Part shown: positions 18,311 to 26,632 of the stretch, one piece after another
Position numbering within the stretch: the stretch's first letter is position 1
Layout: each line of letters begins with the position of its first letter
Assembly (NCBI GenBank): GCA_963801105.1
Contig: CAWDDH010000003.1
Coordinates: 2,356,001 to 2,420,000 of the forward strand
Length of the DNA: 64,000 nt
Origin: JAENVU01 sp963801105
GTDB taxonomy: Bacteria; Actinomycetota; Acidimicrobiia; IMCC26256; JAENVU01
Reading direction: 5' to 3'
Notes under the pieces: generated by a model
Databases searched by the model: none
What the model was told of the DNA's origin: nothing
What the model saw: only the letters and a program-made list of their open reading frames with translations
Translations under genes and position numbers: made by a program

Positions 18311-19605
18311 CGGATCCGCACCGAGGCGTCGAAGACCTGGTCGAGGTTCGGGTCGAGCGCGACCTGCGACCAGGACGTGACGGCCGTGGCCCCGACGGCC
18401 TGGAAGGTCCAGGTTCCCCAGGGCAACGCGACGAGCTGCGCGCCGTCGGCCGGGAACACCGCCAGCGTCAGCGTCTCGCCCGAGCCGCAGCCGTTGTCGG
18501 GCGCGTGGACCGCCCGGATCGTGACCGGGCTCCCCGCCGAGCCGCGCGTGAAGCGCAGGTTCACGGTCGCCATCGCGACCGAGGCCGTCGTGGTGGCACC
18601 GGGATCGACGCTGATCGCGGGGTCGCGGCTCGCGCCGGGCCAGAGCGGAGTGCCCGAGGCGTCGGCGCCCTCCGGGTCTGCGTCCGCACACATGCCGGTC
18701 CACGCCTGGAGGCCGCTCGCGAAGGGGAACAGGCTCGTGAGGCTGCGGACGGTGCCGGCGCCGGTGATCGCCTTGGTGCCTGCCGGGAGCAGCGCGGTGT
18801 TGGCGATCGTCACCGGGACCGCGTTCGCCGGCGTGCCACCGTGGACGCCCGCGAGCGTCGCGGTGATCGTCGCGGCCCGGTCGTAGTCGAACGCGACGGA
18901 CGAGATGTTCTCGGCGGTCACACCCACGGCCTGGGACGGGTCCGCGTCGCTCTGGCGGTCCACCCAGCCGGGTGTTCCGAGCGTCACGCGGTAGCTGCCG
19001 GGCGGCAGGAAGCCGAAGAAGGCACAGCCCGAGTCGTCGAGGGTGCGCTGGGTGAGGTCGACGCCGGGGCCGGTCACCCGCACTGGGACACTGCCGAGCG
19101 GGGCGGCGGTCCGGTCGCGCACGCGCACCGCGATGTGGCCGTTGGTCGGATCGTACGAGCCCACCGGCGGCGTGATCTCGGTGTCCGTGCTCACCGGCTC
19201 GACGTTGCGCATGTCGGGCCAGGTGACCGTGACCGTCGCGCGCAGCACGCGCGGCGAGCCCGACGCCGAGTCGCACGCGTTGCTCGTCGCGGTGTTCGCG
19301 ACCCACTCGGTGTCGGTCTTGATCGTGTACCGCACCGAGTTCACGCTCGTCGGGTGCGACGTCTGGCCGATCGTGATCGAGCTGAACGGCTGCTGGCGGA
19401 GTGCGTCCATCTCCTGGCTCGCGAGATGCGCGGCCACGGACCGGTCCTTGTTGTTGCGTGCGACCTGCAGCCCGGTGGCGATCAGAGTCACGAGCGAGCC
19501 CACGATCAGGCTGAAGAGGGTCAGGGAGACGAGCAGCTCCACGATGCTCACGCCGGCCTCGCCCGATGCGCGGCGGGAGCATCTGGGCGAAGGGCGGACC
19601 GTCAC
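18307..19605 (-). CDS. PilV-like prepilin fused to a carboxypeptidase-regulatory-like domain, 432 aa
   Basis: The GTG at 19605 is the best-placed start, although no ribosome site is visible. The prepilin segment is GEAGVSIVELLVSLTLFSLI, with cleavage after Gly and Glu at position 5. Beyond residue about 130 the protein carries a beta-sandwich of the carboxypeptidase-regulatory/Cna-B type (AVRVRDRTAAPLGSVPVRVT; GCAFFGFLPPGSYRVTLGT) and further beta-rich sequence, giving 432 residues against roughly 150-200 for simple PilV proteins. It heads the minor-pilin operon. The added domain may form a surface-exposed adhesin-like tip; that role is an inference. Confidence 0.75.
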   Translation of the reverse strand: MTVRPSPRCSRRASGEAGVSIVELLVSLTLFSLIVGSLVTLIATGLQVARNNKDRSVAAHLASQEMDALRQQPFSSITIGQTSHPTSVNSVRYTIKTDTEWVANTATSNACDSASGSPRVLRATVTVTWPDMRNVEPVSTDTEITPPVGSYDPTNGHIAVRVRDRTAAPLGSVPVRVTGPGVDLTQRTLDDSGCAFFGFLPPGSYRVTLGTPGWVDRQSDADPSQAVGVTAENISSVAFDYDRAATITATLAGVHGGTPANAVPVTIANTALLPAGTKAITGAGTVRSLTSLFPFASGLQAWTGMCADADPEGADASGTPLWPGASRDPAISVDPGATTTASVAMATVNLRFTRGSAGSPVTIRAVHAPDNGCGSGETLTLAVFPADGAQLVALPWGTWTFQAVGATAVTSWSQVALDPNLDQVFDASVRIR

Positions 19606-19651
19606 GGAGAGGAGTTCGTCCAGTGCATCCGGCCACTTGAGGATGGAGGAC

Positions 19652-19673
19652 TCCCGAAATCTGGTGATTTCGG
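19652..19673. terminator. Hairpin between patatin gene and pilin operon
   Basis: cccgaaatc (19652-19660) and gatttcggg (19665-19673) form a perfect 9-bp stem with a 4-nt loop, just downstream of the patatin stop and 47 bp upstream of the pilin-operon start. No T tract follows. It may be a terminator or an operator for the pilin operon. Confidence 0.5.
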
Positions 19674-19676
19674 GCC

Positions 19677-20627
19677 TCAGCCTCCCGGCCCGAGCCCGGT
19701 GAGTGGACGCGCCTCGAGGCGCCGGATCGTCGTCGCCATCGCCTGGGCGGCGACGTCGCCGACGCGCTCGGGGTCCATCGTCCGGTTGCCCATGACCTCG
19801 AGGTCCTCGCGGCTCGGTTGGAACGTCAGTACCTCCGTGCCGGATCGGCGCAACCGGCGCACCTCGAGCCCGAGCCGGGCGCGGAAGTGGCCGCGCGGCG
19901 CGTCGGCCGCGCGGCGGATCCGCGCGTTGGCGGAGATCGACATCGGCGACGACACGAGGACGAGGTCGAGCTGCTCGGTGCGCAGCACGTCCGCGTTGGA
20001 GGGGGAGTGCACCCCGCCGTCGACGTAGCGGCGACCGTGGATCGTGACCGGCACGAAGAACCCGGGGATGGCCGAGCTCGCGCCGACGGCGGTGGCGACG
20101 TCGGTCTCGGGGGCACCCGCCTGACCGAACACCACGCGGTGCGCGTCGTCCATGCGGACGGCGCAGATCCAGAGTGGGCGCTCGGGCCAAGCGCTGCCGG
20201 TGACGGGTCGGAGGGCGGCGGTCCAGCTCTCGGTGTCGATCCGTCCCGTCGGGATCGAGACCCCGAGGAGGGCCTCGGGCCGTACCCTCCACGGGGTGCG
20301 GACGAGACGGCCGAGCAGCTTGGGGTGCGGCGGTCGCCACTCCCGCGGGTGGGTGGGCTCGGTCCAGTCCCCGGTCGGTCCCAGGCGTGCCACCATCGCC
20401 GCGCCCTCGGGGGAGAGCTCGTCACCGCGGTGACGGGCGACGAGGTCGGCGGCGCTCATCCCGAAGCGCAGCGACGTGCCGACTCCGGACCCGGCGGACG
20501 TGCCGACGACGATGTCGGCCCGGCGCGGGTCCCAGCCGGTCGCGGCCTCGATGCCGGCCAACACCCCGCCGTGGAACGCCTGCCCGGTAAGCCCGCCGGC
20601 GCCGAGCACGAGTCCGATGCGAGGCAC
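19677..20627 (-). CDS. Patatin-like phospholipase (RssA/NTE group), 316 aa
   Basis: GTG 20627 starts VPRIGLVLGAGGLTGQAFHG, containing the glycine-rich oxyanion loop. The nucleophile elbow is VVGTSAGSGVGT (G-x-S-x-G), and the catalytic Asp lies in YVDGGVHSPSNAD, giving the Ser-Asp dyad of patatins. The family hydrolyses acyl esters of phospholipids or lysolipids. It has no signal peptide, so it is probably cytoplasmic or membrane-peripheral. It lies downstream of a hotdog thioesterase in the same direction, which suggests a lipid-turnover unit. Confidence 0.9.
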   Translation of the reverse strand: MPRIGLVLGAGGLTGQAFHGGVLAGIEAATGWDPRRADIVVGTSAGSGVGTSLRFGMSAADLVARHRGDELSPEGAAMVARLGPTGDWTEPTHPREWRPPHPKLLGRLVRTPWRVRPEALLGVSIPTGRIDTESWTAALRPVTGSAWPERPLWICAVRMDDAHRVVFGQAGAPETDVATAVGASSAIPGFFVPVTIHGRRYVDGGVHSPSNADVLRTEQLDLVLVSSPMSISANARIRRAADAPRGHFRARLGLEVRRLRRSGTEVLTFQPSREDLEVMGNRTMDPERVGDVAAQAMATTIRRLEARPLTGLGPGG

Positions 20628-20644
20628 CGGAGCATTGTCGCGGA

Positions 20645-21253
20645 TCAGCCCGCGGCCTCGCCGAAGTACTCGCTCGCCAGCCGGGGGTCGATGGTGACGA
20701 AGAGGCCCTCGGCCTCCGCCGTGCGCACGCCGTCCACGAGCAGCTCCGCGCGCGCGACGATCCGGCGCCCCACGGCCCGCTCGGTCCAGCCGCGCAGCTC
20801 GACCGGGCGGTGGAGTGGCGTCGGCTTCAGGTACCGGACGGTGAGCCGGCCGGTCATGCCGGGGTGGCCGGAAGCGATGTTGGCCATCCCGAGGACCTCG
20901 TCGAAGCTGAGCGCGATCCACCCGCCGTGCACGTAGCCGGGCGGTCCCTCGTACGCGGCGTGGTACACCCCGCGCACGGTGATGCCCTCGGCGTCGCCCG
21001 TCCACTCCATCGGCGCGGCCAGCGGGTTCATCGTGCCGACGAGCGGGGAGCGGGGCAGGTAGTCGTCGTGACCGCGGGTGCGCCGGACGCGGATGCCGCG
21101 ATCGCCGTCGTGGGGCTCGCGGCCGAGGTGGCGGGCGACCGCCTCGGTCATGTCGGCCGCCGTCCCGAGCTGCTCCTCGGTGGCGTCCTCCATGGTGACC
21201 GCGGCGTCGACGAGGTGGCGGACGGCCTCCGCGAGCCGCTCGCGCTCGGACAC
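20645..21253 (-). CDS. Hotdog-fold thioesterase, 202 aa
   Basis: GTG 21253 starts MSERERLAEAVRHLVDA. After an N-terminal helical region, the hotdog domain has GTMNPLAAPMEW, the substrate-pocket segment PPGYVHGGWIALSFDEVLG, and a paired beta-sheet region (GRLTVRYLKPTPLHRPVEL). This is the PaaI-like acyl-CoA thioesterase family, which hydrolyses CoA esters. It lies 2 bp from the hydratase stop and 17 bp upstream of the patatin gene. It would release free acids or recycle CoA in the same lipid-catabolic programme. Confidence 0.88.
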   Translation of the reverse strand: MSERERLAEAVRHLVDAAVTMEDATEEQLGTAADMTEAVARHLGREPHDGDRGIRVRRTRGHDDYLPRSPLVGTMNPLAAPMEWTGDAEGITVRGVYHAAYEGPPGYVHGGWIALSFDEVLGMANIASGHPGMTGRLTVRYLKPTPLHRPVELRGWTERAVGRRIVARAELLVDGVRTAEAEGLFVTIDPRLASEYFGEAAG

Positions 21254-21255
21254 CG

Positions 21256-22068
21256 TCAGCGGCCCTTGAACTGCGGCGGGCGCTTCTCGGCGAAGGCCCG
21301 CGGTCCCTCCTGCGCGTCCTCGGAGGCGAAGACCTCCCAGCCGATGGTGTCCTGGATGGGCATGGCCTCGGCCTCGGTGAGGTACTCGGTCTCACGCCAC
21401 GCGCGAAGGATCGCCTGGGTCGACAGCGGTCCGCAGGCGGCCACCTGCTCGGCGACGGCGCGGGCCGCGTCGAGCGCCGTGCCGTCGGGGACCACCCGGC
21501 CGATGAGTCCCACCCGCAGCGCCTCCGGCGCGGGCACGGGCTTGGACGAGAGCAGGATGTCCATGGCGATCGTGTACGGGATCTGGCGCGGGAGCCTGAC
21601 CGCCGAGCCGCCGAGTGGGAACAGGCCGCGCTTGCCCTCCCAGACGCCGAAGACCGCGCTCTCGCCCGCGATGCGGATGTCGGTGCCCTGGAGCATCTCG
21701 GTGCCGCCCGCGACGGCGTAGCCCTCGACGGCCGCGATGAGCGGCTTCGACACCCGGTAGTCGCGCAGGAGCGCCTTCCAGTGCAGGTTCGGGGTCTCGC
21801 CCATGCGGTTGCGGACGTGCTCGCTGTCCGATGGCTTGCTCATGGCCTTGAGGTCGGCGCCGGAGGAGAAGTGGCCGCCCGCGCCGGTGAGGATCGCGCA
21901 GTGGATCTCCGGCGTCTCGTCCACGTAGGTGAACCCGTCGGCGAGGCCGACGAGCATGTCGGGGCTCAGCGCGTTGCGCGCCTCGGGACGGTTCATGGTG
22001 AGGATCACCACGTGACCGTCACGCTCGACCGTGCAGTGCTCGGTGGTCATCGGCAGGAGGTCGGACAC
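21256..22068 (-). CDS. Enoyl-CoA hydratase, EchA19-like, 270 aa
   Basis: GTG 22068 starts the protein; an internal ATG six codons later (MTTEHC) is an alternative. The crotonase signatures are VVILTMNRPEARNALSPDM, CAILTGAGGHFSSGADLKA and AAVEGYAVAGGTEMLQGTDI. The C-terminus EGPRAFAEKRPPQFKGR and the block LGGSAVRLPRQIPYT match mycobacterial EchA19, which hydrates the steroid side-chain C24 enoyl-CoA. It is divergent from a CYP125-like P450 across a perfect KstR box, so the two genes are probably co-regulated. Orthology is inferred from recalled family sequence. Confidence 0.85.
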   Translation of the reverse strand: MSDLLPMTTEHCTVERDGHVVILTMNRPEARNALSPDMLVGLADGFTYVDETPEIHCAILTGAGGHFSSGADLKAMSKPSDSEHVRNRMGETPNLHWKALLRDYRVSKPLIAAVEGYAVAGGTEMLQGTDIRIAGESAVFGVWEGKRGLFPLGGSAVRLPRQIPYTIAMDILLSSKPVPAPEALRVGLIGRVVPDGTALDAARAVAEQVAACGPLSTQAILRAWRETEYLTEAEAMPIQDTIGWEVFASEDAQEGPRAFAEKRPPQFKGR

Positions 22069-22105
22069 GCTCGCTCCTCGGGGAGAATCGGCTACGCTCA
22101 GAAAC

Positions 22106-22119
22106 TAGAACGTGTTCTA
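22106..22119. promoter_or_regulatory. KstR-type operator
   Basis: TAGAACGTGTTCTA has perfect 6-bp arms around GT and meets every fixed position of the KstR consensus TnnAACnnGTTnnA. It is centred between the divergent echA19-like (start 22068) and CYP125-like (start 22154) genes. A TACGCT hexamer at 22093-22098 is a possible -10 for the P450 gene. The regulator is presumably the KstR-like protein encoded at 15413-16015. Confidence 0.8.
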
Positions 22120-22153
22120 TCAGGCGCGGCTTCTCTCAGCCCGGAGGTAGGTC

Positions 22154-23356
22154 ATGGAGACCACGGCGGTTCAGCTCGACGTACCGGAGACGTACCTCTC
22201 CGGGCCCCCGCACGACTTCTTCGACCACCTCCGGCGGGACGCACCCGTCTACTGGCACGAGTCGGACCGGTATCCGCCGGGGTTCTGGGTCTGCACGCGC
22301 TACTCCGACGTCATCGCGATCGAGCGCGACGTCAAGACCTTCTCGTCAGCCCGCGGAGGGGCGCTGCTCGAGGACCAGGGCGAGGGCACCGAGCTCATGA
22401 TGCTCAACCAGGATCCGCCCCAACACACACGGTTGCGCAACCTGGTCGCCCGCGGCTTCACCCCGAAGGTGATCAAGCAGATGGAGCCGCACATCCGCGA
22501 GGCGGCGAAGGTGATCGTCGACCGCCAGATGGGCAACGACGACGTCATCGACTTCGTGCCGAACTTCGCCGCCGAGCTCCCGCTCGTCGTGATCGCGGAG
22601 CTGCTCGGCGTGCCCTACGAGGACCGCCACAAGCTCTTCGAGTGGTCGAACCGCCTCGTCGGCAACTCCGACCCGGAATACAACTCGGGTTCGCCCGAGG
22701 AGGCGATGGAAGCCTCGATGGAGCTCTACATGTACGCGCAGTCGCTCGCCGACGCGCGCCGCGAGCGTCCGATGGACGACATCGTGACCACGCTCATCTC
22801 GGCCGAGCTCGACGGCGAGCAGCTGTCGGACATCGAGTTCAACGTGTTCGTGCTCCTGCTCGCGGTCGCCGGGAACGAGACGACCCGCAACCTGATCAGC
22901 GGCGGGATGCTCACCCTGCTCCAGCACCCCGAGCAGCGCGAGCGGGTGCTCGCCGACGTGCCCGGGACGCTCGACACGCTCGTGGACGAGATGCTCCGCT
23001 ACGTGAGCCCGGTGATGTACTTCCGCCGCACCGTGATGACCGACACGGAGCTGCACGGGGTCCCGCTCAAGCAGAACGAGAAGATCACCGTCTGGTACGG
23101 CGCCGCGAACCGGGACGAGGACGTCTTCCCGGACGCGCACCACTTCGACGTGACGCGCGCGCCGAACGAGCACATCGCGTTCGGCGGTCGCGGGCCGCAC
23201 TACTGCCTGGGCACCGCGCTGGCGAAGATGGAGATCAAGGTGATGTTCTCCGAGATGCTGGCCCGGATCCCCGACATGAAGCTGGCCGGCGAGCCCCAGC
23301 GCCTGGCGTCGAACCTGATCAACGGCATCAAGCACCTGCCCGTCACCCTGGGCTGA
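22154..23356 (+). CDS. Cytochrome P450, CYP125/CYP142-like, 400 aa
   Basis: ATG 22154 follows a GGAGGTAG ribosome site. P450 landmarks are all present: the I-helix oxygen-activation motif LLLAVAGNETTRN, the ExxR in VDEMLRYVSPV, and the haem loop FGGRGPHYCLGTALAKMEI with its axial Cys. The C-terminus LASNLINGIKHLPV is characteristic of the steroid C26(27)-hydroxylases CYP125 and CYP142. In mycobacteria these start cholesterol side-chain degradation using a small ferredoxin and reductase, both encoded at 6719-8143 here. The KstR box upstream fits. The exact substrate is inferred from family. Confidence 0.88.
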   Translation: METTAVQLDVPETYLSGPPHDFFDHLRRDAPVYWHESDRYPPGFWVCTRYSDVIAIERDVKTFSSARGGALLEDQGEGTELMMLNQDPPQHTRLRNLVARGFTPKVIKQMEPHIREAAKVIVDRQMGNDDVIDFVPNFAAELPLVVIAELLGVPYEDRHKLFEWSNRLVGNSDPEYNSGSPEEAMEASMELYMYAQSLADARRERPMDDIVTTLISAELDGEQLSDIEFNVFVLLLAVAGNETTRNLISGGMLTLLQHPEQRERVLADVPGTLDTLVDEMLRYVSPVMYFRRTVMTDTELHGVPLKQNEKITVWYGAANRDEDVFPDAHHFDVTRAPNEHIAFGGRGPHYCLGTALAKMEIKVMFSEMLARIPDMKLAGEPQRLASNLINGIKHLPVTLG

Positions 23357-23398
23357 CCGCCCGGCGTCGCCGCGCCCGCTCGTCGGGCCCGGCTTTCG

Positions 23399-23878
23399 CT
23401 AGCCGCCGATCGCGATCGGTGTCGTGGTGGTGGTCGTGGTCGTCGACGTCGTGGTCGTGGTCGTGGTCGTCGTCGTGCGCGGCCGCGTGGTCGGGGTCGA
23501 CGGGCGTGTGGTCGGCGGGCGCGAGGTCGGCGTCGCCGCCGCGGCCCGCGGTCGGGTCGTGGTCGTGGTCGTCGACTTCGCGTGGCGCGCCGCCTGGTCG
23601 CCCGCCTGCTTGGCCAGCATCCAGATGGCCTCCTTGGAGAGCGTCGTCGTCGTGGTCACCGGGGCCGACGTCGTCGTCGTGGTCGCGCGGGGCTCCAGGG
23701 GACGGGTCACCTGCACGCCCTTGACCTCGGTCGCGGCCGCGTCGTGGCCGCGGGCCTTCACGACGGCCACCGTGGCGAGGATCAGCAGTACCACCACCAG
23801 CAGGCCGTTGAGGACGCGCTCCTCGGGGCTCTGGAATCGCAGCAGCTGGCGGATGCGGGTGTTGTGGATGCGGCTCAT
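23399..23878 (-). CDS. Single-pass membrane protein with poly-threonine tail, 159 aa
   Basis: ATG 23878 starts MSRIHNTRIRQLLRFQSPEE, then one hydrophobic segment VLNGLLVVVLLILATVAVV near residues 22-40. The rest is external and low-complexity, dominated by Thr runs with Pro, Arg and Ala (TTTTTTRPRAAAATPTSRPP and others), encoded by gtcgtg-type repeats on the plus strand. A short helical block (SKEAIWMLAKQAGDQAARHA) interrupts it. Such Thr-rich stalks often carry O-glycans in actinobacteria. No catalytic domain is present, and function is unknown. It lies convergent with the P450. Confidence 0.7.
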   Translation of the reverse strand: MSRIHNTRIRQLLRFQSPEERVLNGLLVVVLLILATVAVVKARGHDAAATEVKGVQVTRPLEPRATTTTTSAPVTTTTTLSKEAIWMLAKQAGDQAARHAKSTTTTTTRPRAAAATPTSRPPTTRPSTPTTRPRTTTTTTTTTTSTTTTTTTTPIAIGG

Positions 23879-23953
23879 GTTGCTGGTGAGTCTTTCAGGC
23901 AGGAACGTCCGGCGCCAGGATCGGGCTCGGACACCACGGTTGCCCACCCGCGC

Positions 23954-23967
23954 GAGAACGTGTTCTA
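23954..23967. promoter_or_regulatory. KstR-type operator upstream of the acyl-CoA ligase operon
   Basis: GAGAACGTGTTCTA differs from the perfect site at 22106 only at the first base and matches the remaining fixed KstR positions. It is 37 bp upstream of the ATG at 24004 and is the third such palindrome in the window. It would place the ligase-DUF35-thiolase operon under KstR-like control. Confidence 0.72.
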
Positions 23968-24003
23968 CTGCGCCACCACCACGCAGCGAAGGGGGAACGG
24001 CGG

Positions 24004-25554
24004 ATGCCCGGAGGGTTCTGGTACTACGCGCAGGAGGATCCTGAGGCGCTCGCGGTGGTCGACACCGACGGCACCGAATGGAGCGCCGGGGACCTGCTGG
24101 CCCGGTGCAACCGGGTGGCCCACGGCCTGCGCGCCCTCGGCCTCGGGCCCGGCGACACCGTCGCCGCCATCCTGCCCAACGGCATCCACCCCGCGACCGT
24201 CTATCTCGCGGCGCTCCAGATCGGCCTCTACTACGTCCCGATCAACTACCGGCTCTCGCCGCCGGAGATCGCCTACATCCTCACCGACTCGGAGGCCAAG
24301 GCGTTCATCACCCACGAGCGCTTCGCCGACGTCGTGGTGGCCGCGGCCGACGAGGCCGGACTGGCCCGCGAGGCGCGCTTCGCCGTCGGCACGGTGCCGG
24401 GCTTCGGTTCCTTCGAGGATCTCGTCGCCGGCCAGCCGGACACGCTGCCGACCGAGCGCCTCGCCGGCGCGGCGATGCACTACACGAGCGGGACGACCGG
24501 CCGTCCGAAGGGCGTCAAGCGCCCGCTGACGGGGCTGGACCCCGACACGTCCGCCGAGCTGTTCTCGATGTTCCTGCTGCTCTTCGGCATCGGGCCGCGT
24601 GACGGGCACGTGCACCTCTCGACGTCGCCGAACTACCACACCGCGGTCACGACCTTCGCCGGCAACGCGCTCCAGGCCGGCCACACCGTCGTCTACATGG
24701 ACAAGTGGGACCCGGAGAAGACGCTCGAACTCATCGAGCGGTACCGGTGCACGCACACGCACATGGTCCCGACCCAGTTCCACCGCATGCTCCAGCTGCC
24801 CGACGAGGTGCGCGCGAAGTACGACGTGTCGTCGATGAAGTTCGCGATCCACGCCGCCGCGCCGTGCCCGATCGACGTGAAGCGCAAGATGATCGACTGG
24901 TGGGGCGAATCCATCATCGAGTACTACGGCGCGACCGAGGGCGGCGGGACACTCGCCACCGCGGAGCAGTGGCTGGCGTTCCCCGGCACGGTCGGCACCG
25001 TCTGGCCCAACTCCACGCTCAAGATCGTCGACGACGACGGCAACGAATGCCCGACGGGGACGCCGGGCACGGTCTGGATGAAGATGTCCACCGGCGACTT
25101 CGAGTACAAGGGCGACCAGGGCAAGACCGACGACTCGCACGATGCCGAGGGCTTCTTCACCGTCGGGGACGTCGGCTACCTCAACGCCGAGGGCTACCTC
25201 TTCCTCTGTGACCGCAAGTCCGACATGATCATCGCCGGCGGAGTGAACATCTACCCGGCCGAGATCGAGGGCGAGATCCTCGCCCACCCGGACGTCGCCG
25301 ACGCCGCCGTCTTCGGGATCCCCGACGACGACATGGGCGAGCAGATCAAGGCGGTCGTCGAGCCGCGCGCGGGTGTCGCGCCCGACGAAGCGCTGCGGCA
25401 GTCGATCATGGAGCACCTACGCGGGCGCCTCGCGAAGTTCAAGTGGCCGCGCTCGCTCGACTTCATGGACGAGCTGCCGCGCGAGCCCACCGGCAAGCTC
25501 TTGAAGCGGAAGCTGCGCGACCCGTACTGGGCCGACCGCGAGACCGCGATCTAG
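24004..25554 (+). CDS. Acyl-CoA synthetase (FadD-type AMP-forming ligase), 516 aa
   Basis: ATG 24004 follows AAGGGGG. The protein has the adenylate-forming signatures: AMHYTSGTTGRPKGVKRP (phosphate loop), IEYYGATEGGGT (A5 motif) and FFTVGDVGYLNAEGYLFLCD with the hinge Asp in DRKSDMIIAGGVNIYPAEIE, ending with the catalytic Lys in PTGKLLKRKL. It activates a carboxylic acid to acyl-AMP and then acyl-CoA. The operon context (KstR box, then DUF35 and thiolase genes) suggests a steroid or branched substrate, but its length and sequence do not match FadD19 clearly, so I leave it as FadD-type. The next gene starts 17 bp downstream. Confidence 0.9.
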   Translation: MPGGFWYYAQEDPEALAVVDTDGTEWSAGDLLARCNRVAHGLRALGLGPGDTVAAILPNGIHPATVYLAALQIGLYYVPINYRLSPPEIAYILTDSEAKAFITHERFADVVVAAADEAGLAREARFAVGTVPGFGSFEDLVAGQPDTLPTERLAGAAMHYTSGTTGRPKGVKRPLTGLDPDTSAELFSMFLLLFGIGPRDGHVHLSTSPNYHTAVTTFAGNALQAGHTVVYMDKWDPEKTLELIERYRCTHTHMVPTQFHRMLQLPDEVRAKYDVSSMKFAIHAAAPCPIDVKRKMIDWWGESIIEYYGATEGGGTLATAEQWLAFPGTVGTVWPNSTLKIVDDDGNECPTGTPGTVWMKMSTGDFEYKGDQGKTDDSHDAEGFFTVGDVGYLNAEGYLFLCDRKSDMIIAGGVNIYPAEIEGEILAHPDVADAAVFGIPDDDMGEQIKAVVEPRAGVAPDEALRQSIMEHLRGRLAKFKWPRSLDFMDELPREPTGKLLKRKLRDPYWADRETAI

Positions 25555-25571
25555 GCGTTCAGGGAGGAAGC

Positions 25572-26595
25572 ATGACCTCGACCGAACCGCTCATCGAACA
25601 CCACGTGCTCGAGTACCCGGGCGGCTACACGCGGTCGCTCGGCCCCGCGCTCTCGCGCTACCTGACCGGGCTGCGGTCGGGGCGCATCGTGGGCGTCCGG
25701 ACCGCCGACGGCCGCGTGATGGTGCCGCCGACCGAGTACGACCCCGAGACCGGTGGCGCGCTCGACGAGTTCGTGGAGGTCGGGCCCGCCGGCGTCGTGG
25801 AGGCGTGGACGTGGGTAGCCGAGCCGACGCCGGGCAAGCACCACCTCGGGAAGCCCTTCGCCTTCGCGCTGGTGCGCCCGGACGGTGCCGACGTGCCGAT
25901 GGTGCACGTCGTGGACGTGGACGGTCCCGACGCGATGAGCGTCGGGATGCGGGTGATCCCCCGCTGGGCGAGCGAGCGTGTCGGGTACGTCACCGACCTC
26001 GACGCCTGGGTGCCGGAATCAGCGAGCCCGGAACGAAGTGGAGGGTTCACAGCCTCGGAGCGGGCGCCGGAGGGGCCGGCGGCGGGTACCCCGCCGCCGA
26101 GCGGAGAGGCCGAAGAGATGGTCACCGGGATCACCGTGCCGATCCGGCTCGAGTACGAGATCAACGCCGGGCGGGCGCCGAGCAAGTACCTGCGGGGGAT
26201 GGCCGAGGGCAAGCTCATCGGCCAGAAGGCGGTCGGCTCCGACGCGGTGTACCTGCCGCCGCGCGGCTCGGACCCCACGACCGGTGCGCCGACCGAGATC
26301 GAGGTCGAGGTGAGCCAGAACGGCACGGTCACGACCTACTGCATCACCAACATCCCGGGCCTCTCCGAGAGCGCGCCCGAGGTTCCCTACATCGCCGGGC
26401 AGATCCTGCTCGACGGCGCCAATACGCCCTACCTCGGCCTCGTGCAGGGGATCGACGTGGACGACGTCCGCATGGGGTTGCGCGTGCAGCGCGGTCTGGG
26501 ACGAGAACCTGCGACCCGACGCGCGCTGCCTGAAGTGGTTCGAGCCCAACGGGGAACCCGACGCGGCCTACGAGACCTACCGCGACTACGCGTGA
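25572..26595 (+). CDS. Tandem DUF35/OB-fold protein, Rv3521-like (+1 break)
   Basis: ATG 25572, with GGAGGA upstream, starts a protein of about 340 residues with two repeats of the DUF35-type OB-fold: the first includes GYTRSLGPALSRYLTGLRSG and DGRVMVPPTEYDPETG, the second RAPSKYLRGMAEGKLIGQKA and DAVYLPPRGSDPTTG. They are separated by a low-complexity Ser/Pro/Glu linker. An extra C near 26487 breaks the frame; correcting it restores VSAVWDENLRPDARCLKWF and the stop at 26593. It precedes Ltp4-like and Ltp3-like thiolases, the same order as the Rv3521-Rv3523 group of mycobacterial steroid catabolism, as I recall it. DUF35 proteins act as thiolase partners. Confidence 0.82.
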
Positions 26596-26632
26596 GCAGA
26601 GGAGCAGTCGTGACACGAGGAGCAGTTCGATC

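Noticed and set aside
23357..23398. Terminator between the P450 and poly-Thr genes
   Set aside because: Only a 4-bp stem could be built; too weak to call.
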